Source: Neobacillus sp. YX16
Lineage (GTDB): Bacteria; Bacillota; Bacilli; Bacillales; Cytobacillaceae
Direction of reading: 5' to 3'
Length of the DNA stretch: 64,000 nucleotides
Assembly: GCF_030123505.1 (NCBI RefSeq)
Contig: NZ_CP126115.1
Span: 2,184,001-2,248,000, forward strand
Shown here: in pieces, positions 63,939 to 64,000 of the stretch
Layout of the letters: each line of letters opens with the position of its first letter
How positions within the stretch are numbered: the first letter of the stretch is position 1
The notes under the pieces: model-generated
Told to the model about the DNA's origin: nothing
The model's database searches: none
What the model saw: the letters and a program-made list of their open reading frames with translations, nothing else
Program-made: the position numbers and the translations under genes

Positions 63939-64000
63939 GGTGCATCTTCCTTCCGTGTTTAGAAGACTACTAAACTCTTTCTAAGCCGAGCTTTCGTCCT

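Overview
The window reads as the chromosome of an endospore-forming, low-GC member of the Bacillaceae. The evidence is a GerA-type spore germination receptor at the left edge, a class IV (PhaR/PhaC) polyhydroxyalkanoate synthase, a B. subtilis-like gltC-gltAB locus, a yngJIHGFE-like leucine degradation operon, GGAGG-type ribosome binding sites and AT-rich intergenic DNA. A genus cannot be fixed from this alone. No rRNA, tRNA, CRISPR array or intact transposase was seen.

Layout. 1-6.2 kb: end of a germination receptor operon, a LysR regulator, a VanY-like lipoprotein, and a divergent YeiH exporter/LysR pair. 6.2-20.3 kb: an unusual catabolic island holding an acyl-CoA ligase, three paralogous TauD/TfdA-type dioxygenases, two paralogous MFS carriers, an alpha/beta hydrolase, three SDR enzymes, a dihydroxyacetophenone-dioxygenase-like cupin, a tiny CxxC protein and a LysR regulator. 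20.4-33.6 kb, all on +: acyl-CoA dehydrogenase, a two-gene MaoC-type hydratase, EtfBA, a three-subunit biotin-dependent acyl-CoA carboxylase, PhaR-PhaC, an orphan membrane histidine kinase, a PhaP-like phasin, a small Cys/His protein and a thiolase. 33.9-36.3 kb: CoA-transferase subunits with a divergent LysR gene. 36.3-44 kb: a decayed gene, an FbpA-like small protein, KatG, a 183-bp palindromic repeat, an old-yellow-enzyme-type oxidoreductase and a GH1 glycosidase. 44.2-47.6 kb (minus): M14 carboxypeptidase and a GAF/PucR-type regulator. 47.9-56.1 kb: leucine/methylcrotonyl-CoA operon. 56.2-63.3 kb: gltC and gltAB. 63.4-63.9 kb: an M15 peptidase.

The main discovery is in the island. Six promoters share one architecture with exact spacing: a 13-bp LysR box (T-N11-A, consensus TTAGTNNNACTAA), then 22 bp from its start a 17-bp dyad close to TAAAATCTTTAATTTTA, then 36 bp further a -10 hexamer. 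This places the LysR box near -65 and the dyad near -40, the classic recognition/activation arrangement of LysR-type regulators. One copy lies between the island's own LysR gene (16785-17690) and an SDR gene, so that protein is the natural candidate activator. The cupin promoter also carries a perfect match to the CcpA cre consensus.

The island grew by duplication. The ligase-dioxygenase-MFS operon at 6.4-10.4 kb has a second copy at 13.7-16.5 kb whose ligase gene has shrunk to a scar of about 100 bp. The third dioxygenase has lost its C-terminal tail at an in-frame stop, and homologous codons remain after it. The substrate is unknown. The enzyme set suggests an organic acid is imported, oxidised by Fe(II)/2-oxoglutarate dioxygenases, activated to a CoA thioester, and passed through a beta-oxidation-like series to acyl-CoA units that can be carboxylated or stored as polyhydroxyalkanoate. 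That route is inference.
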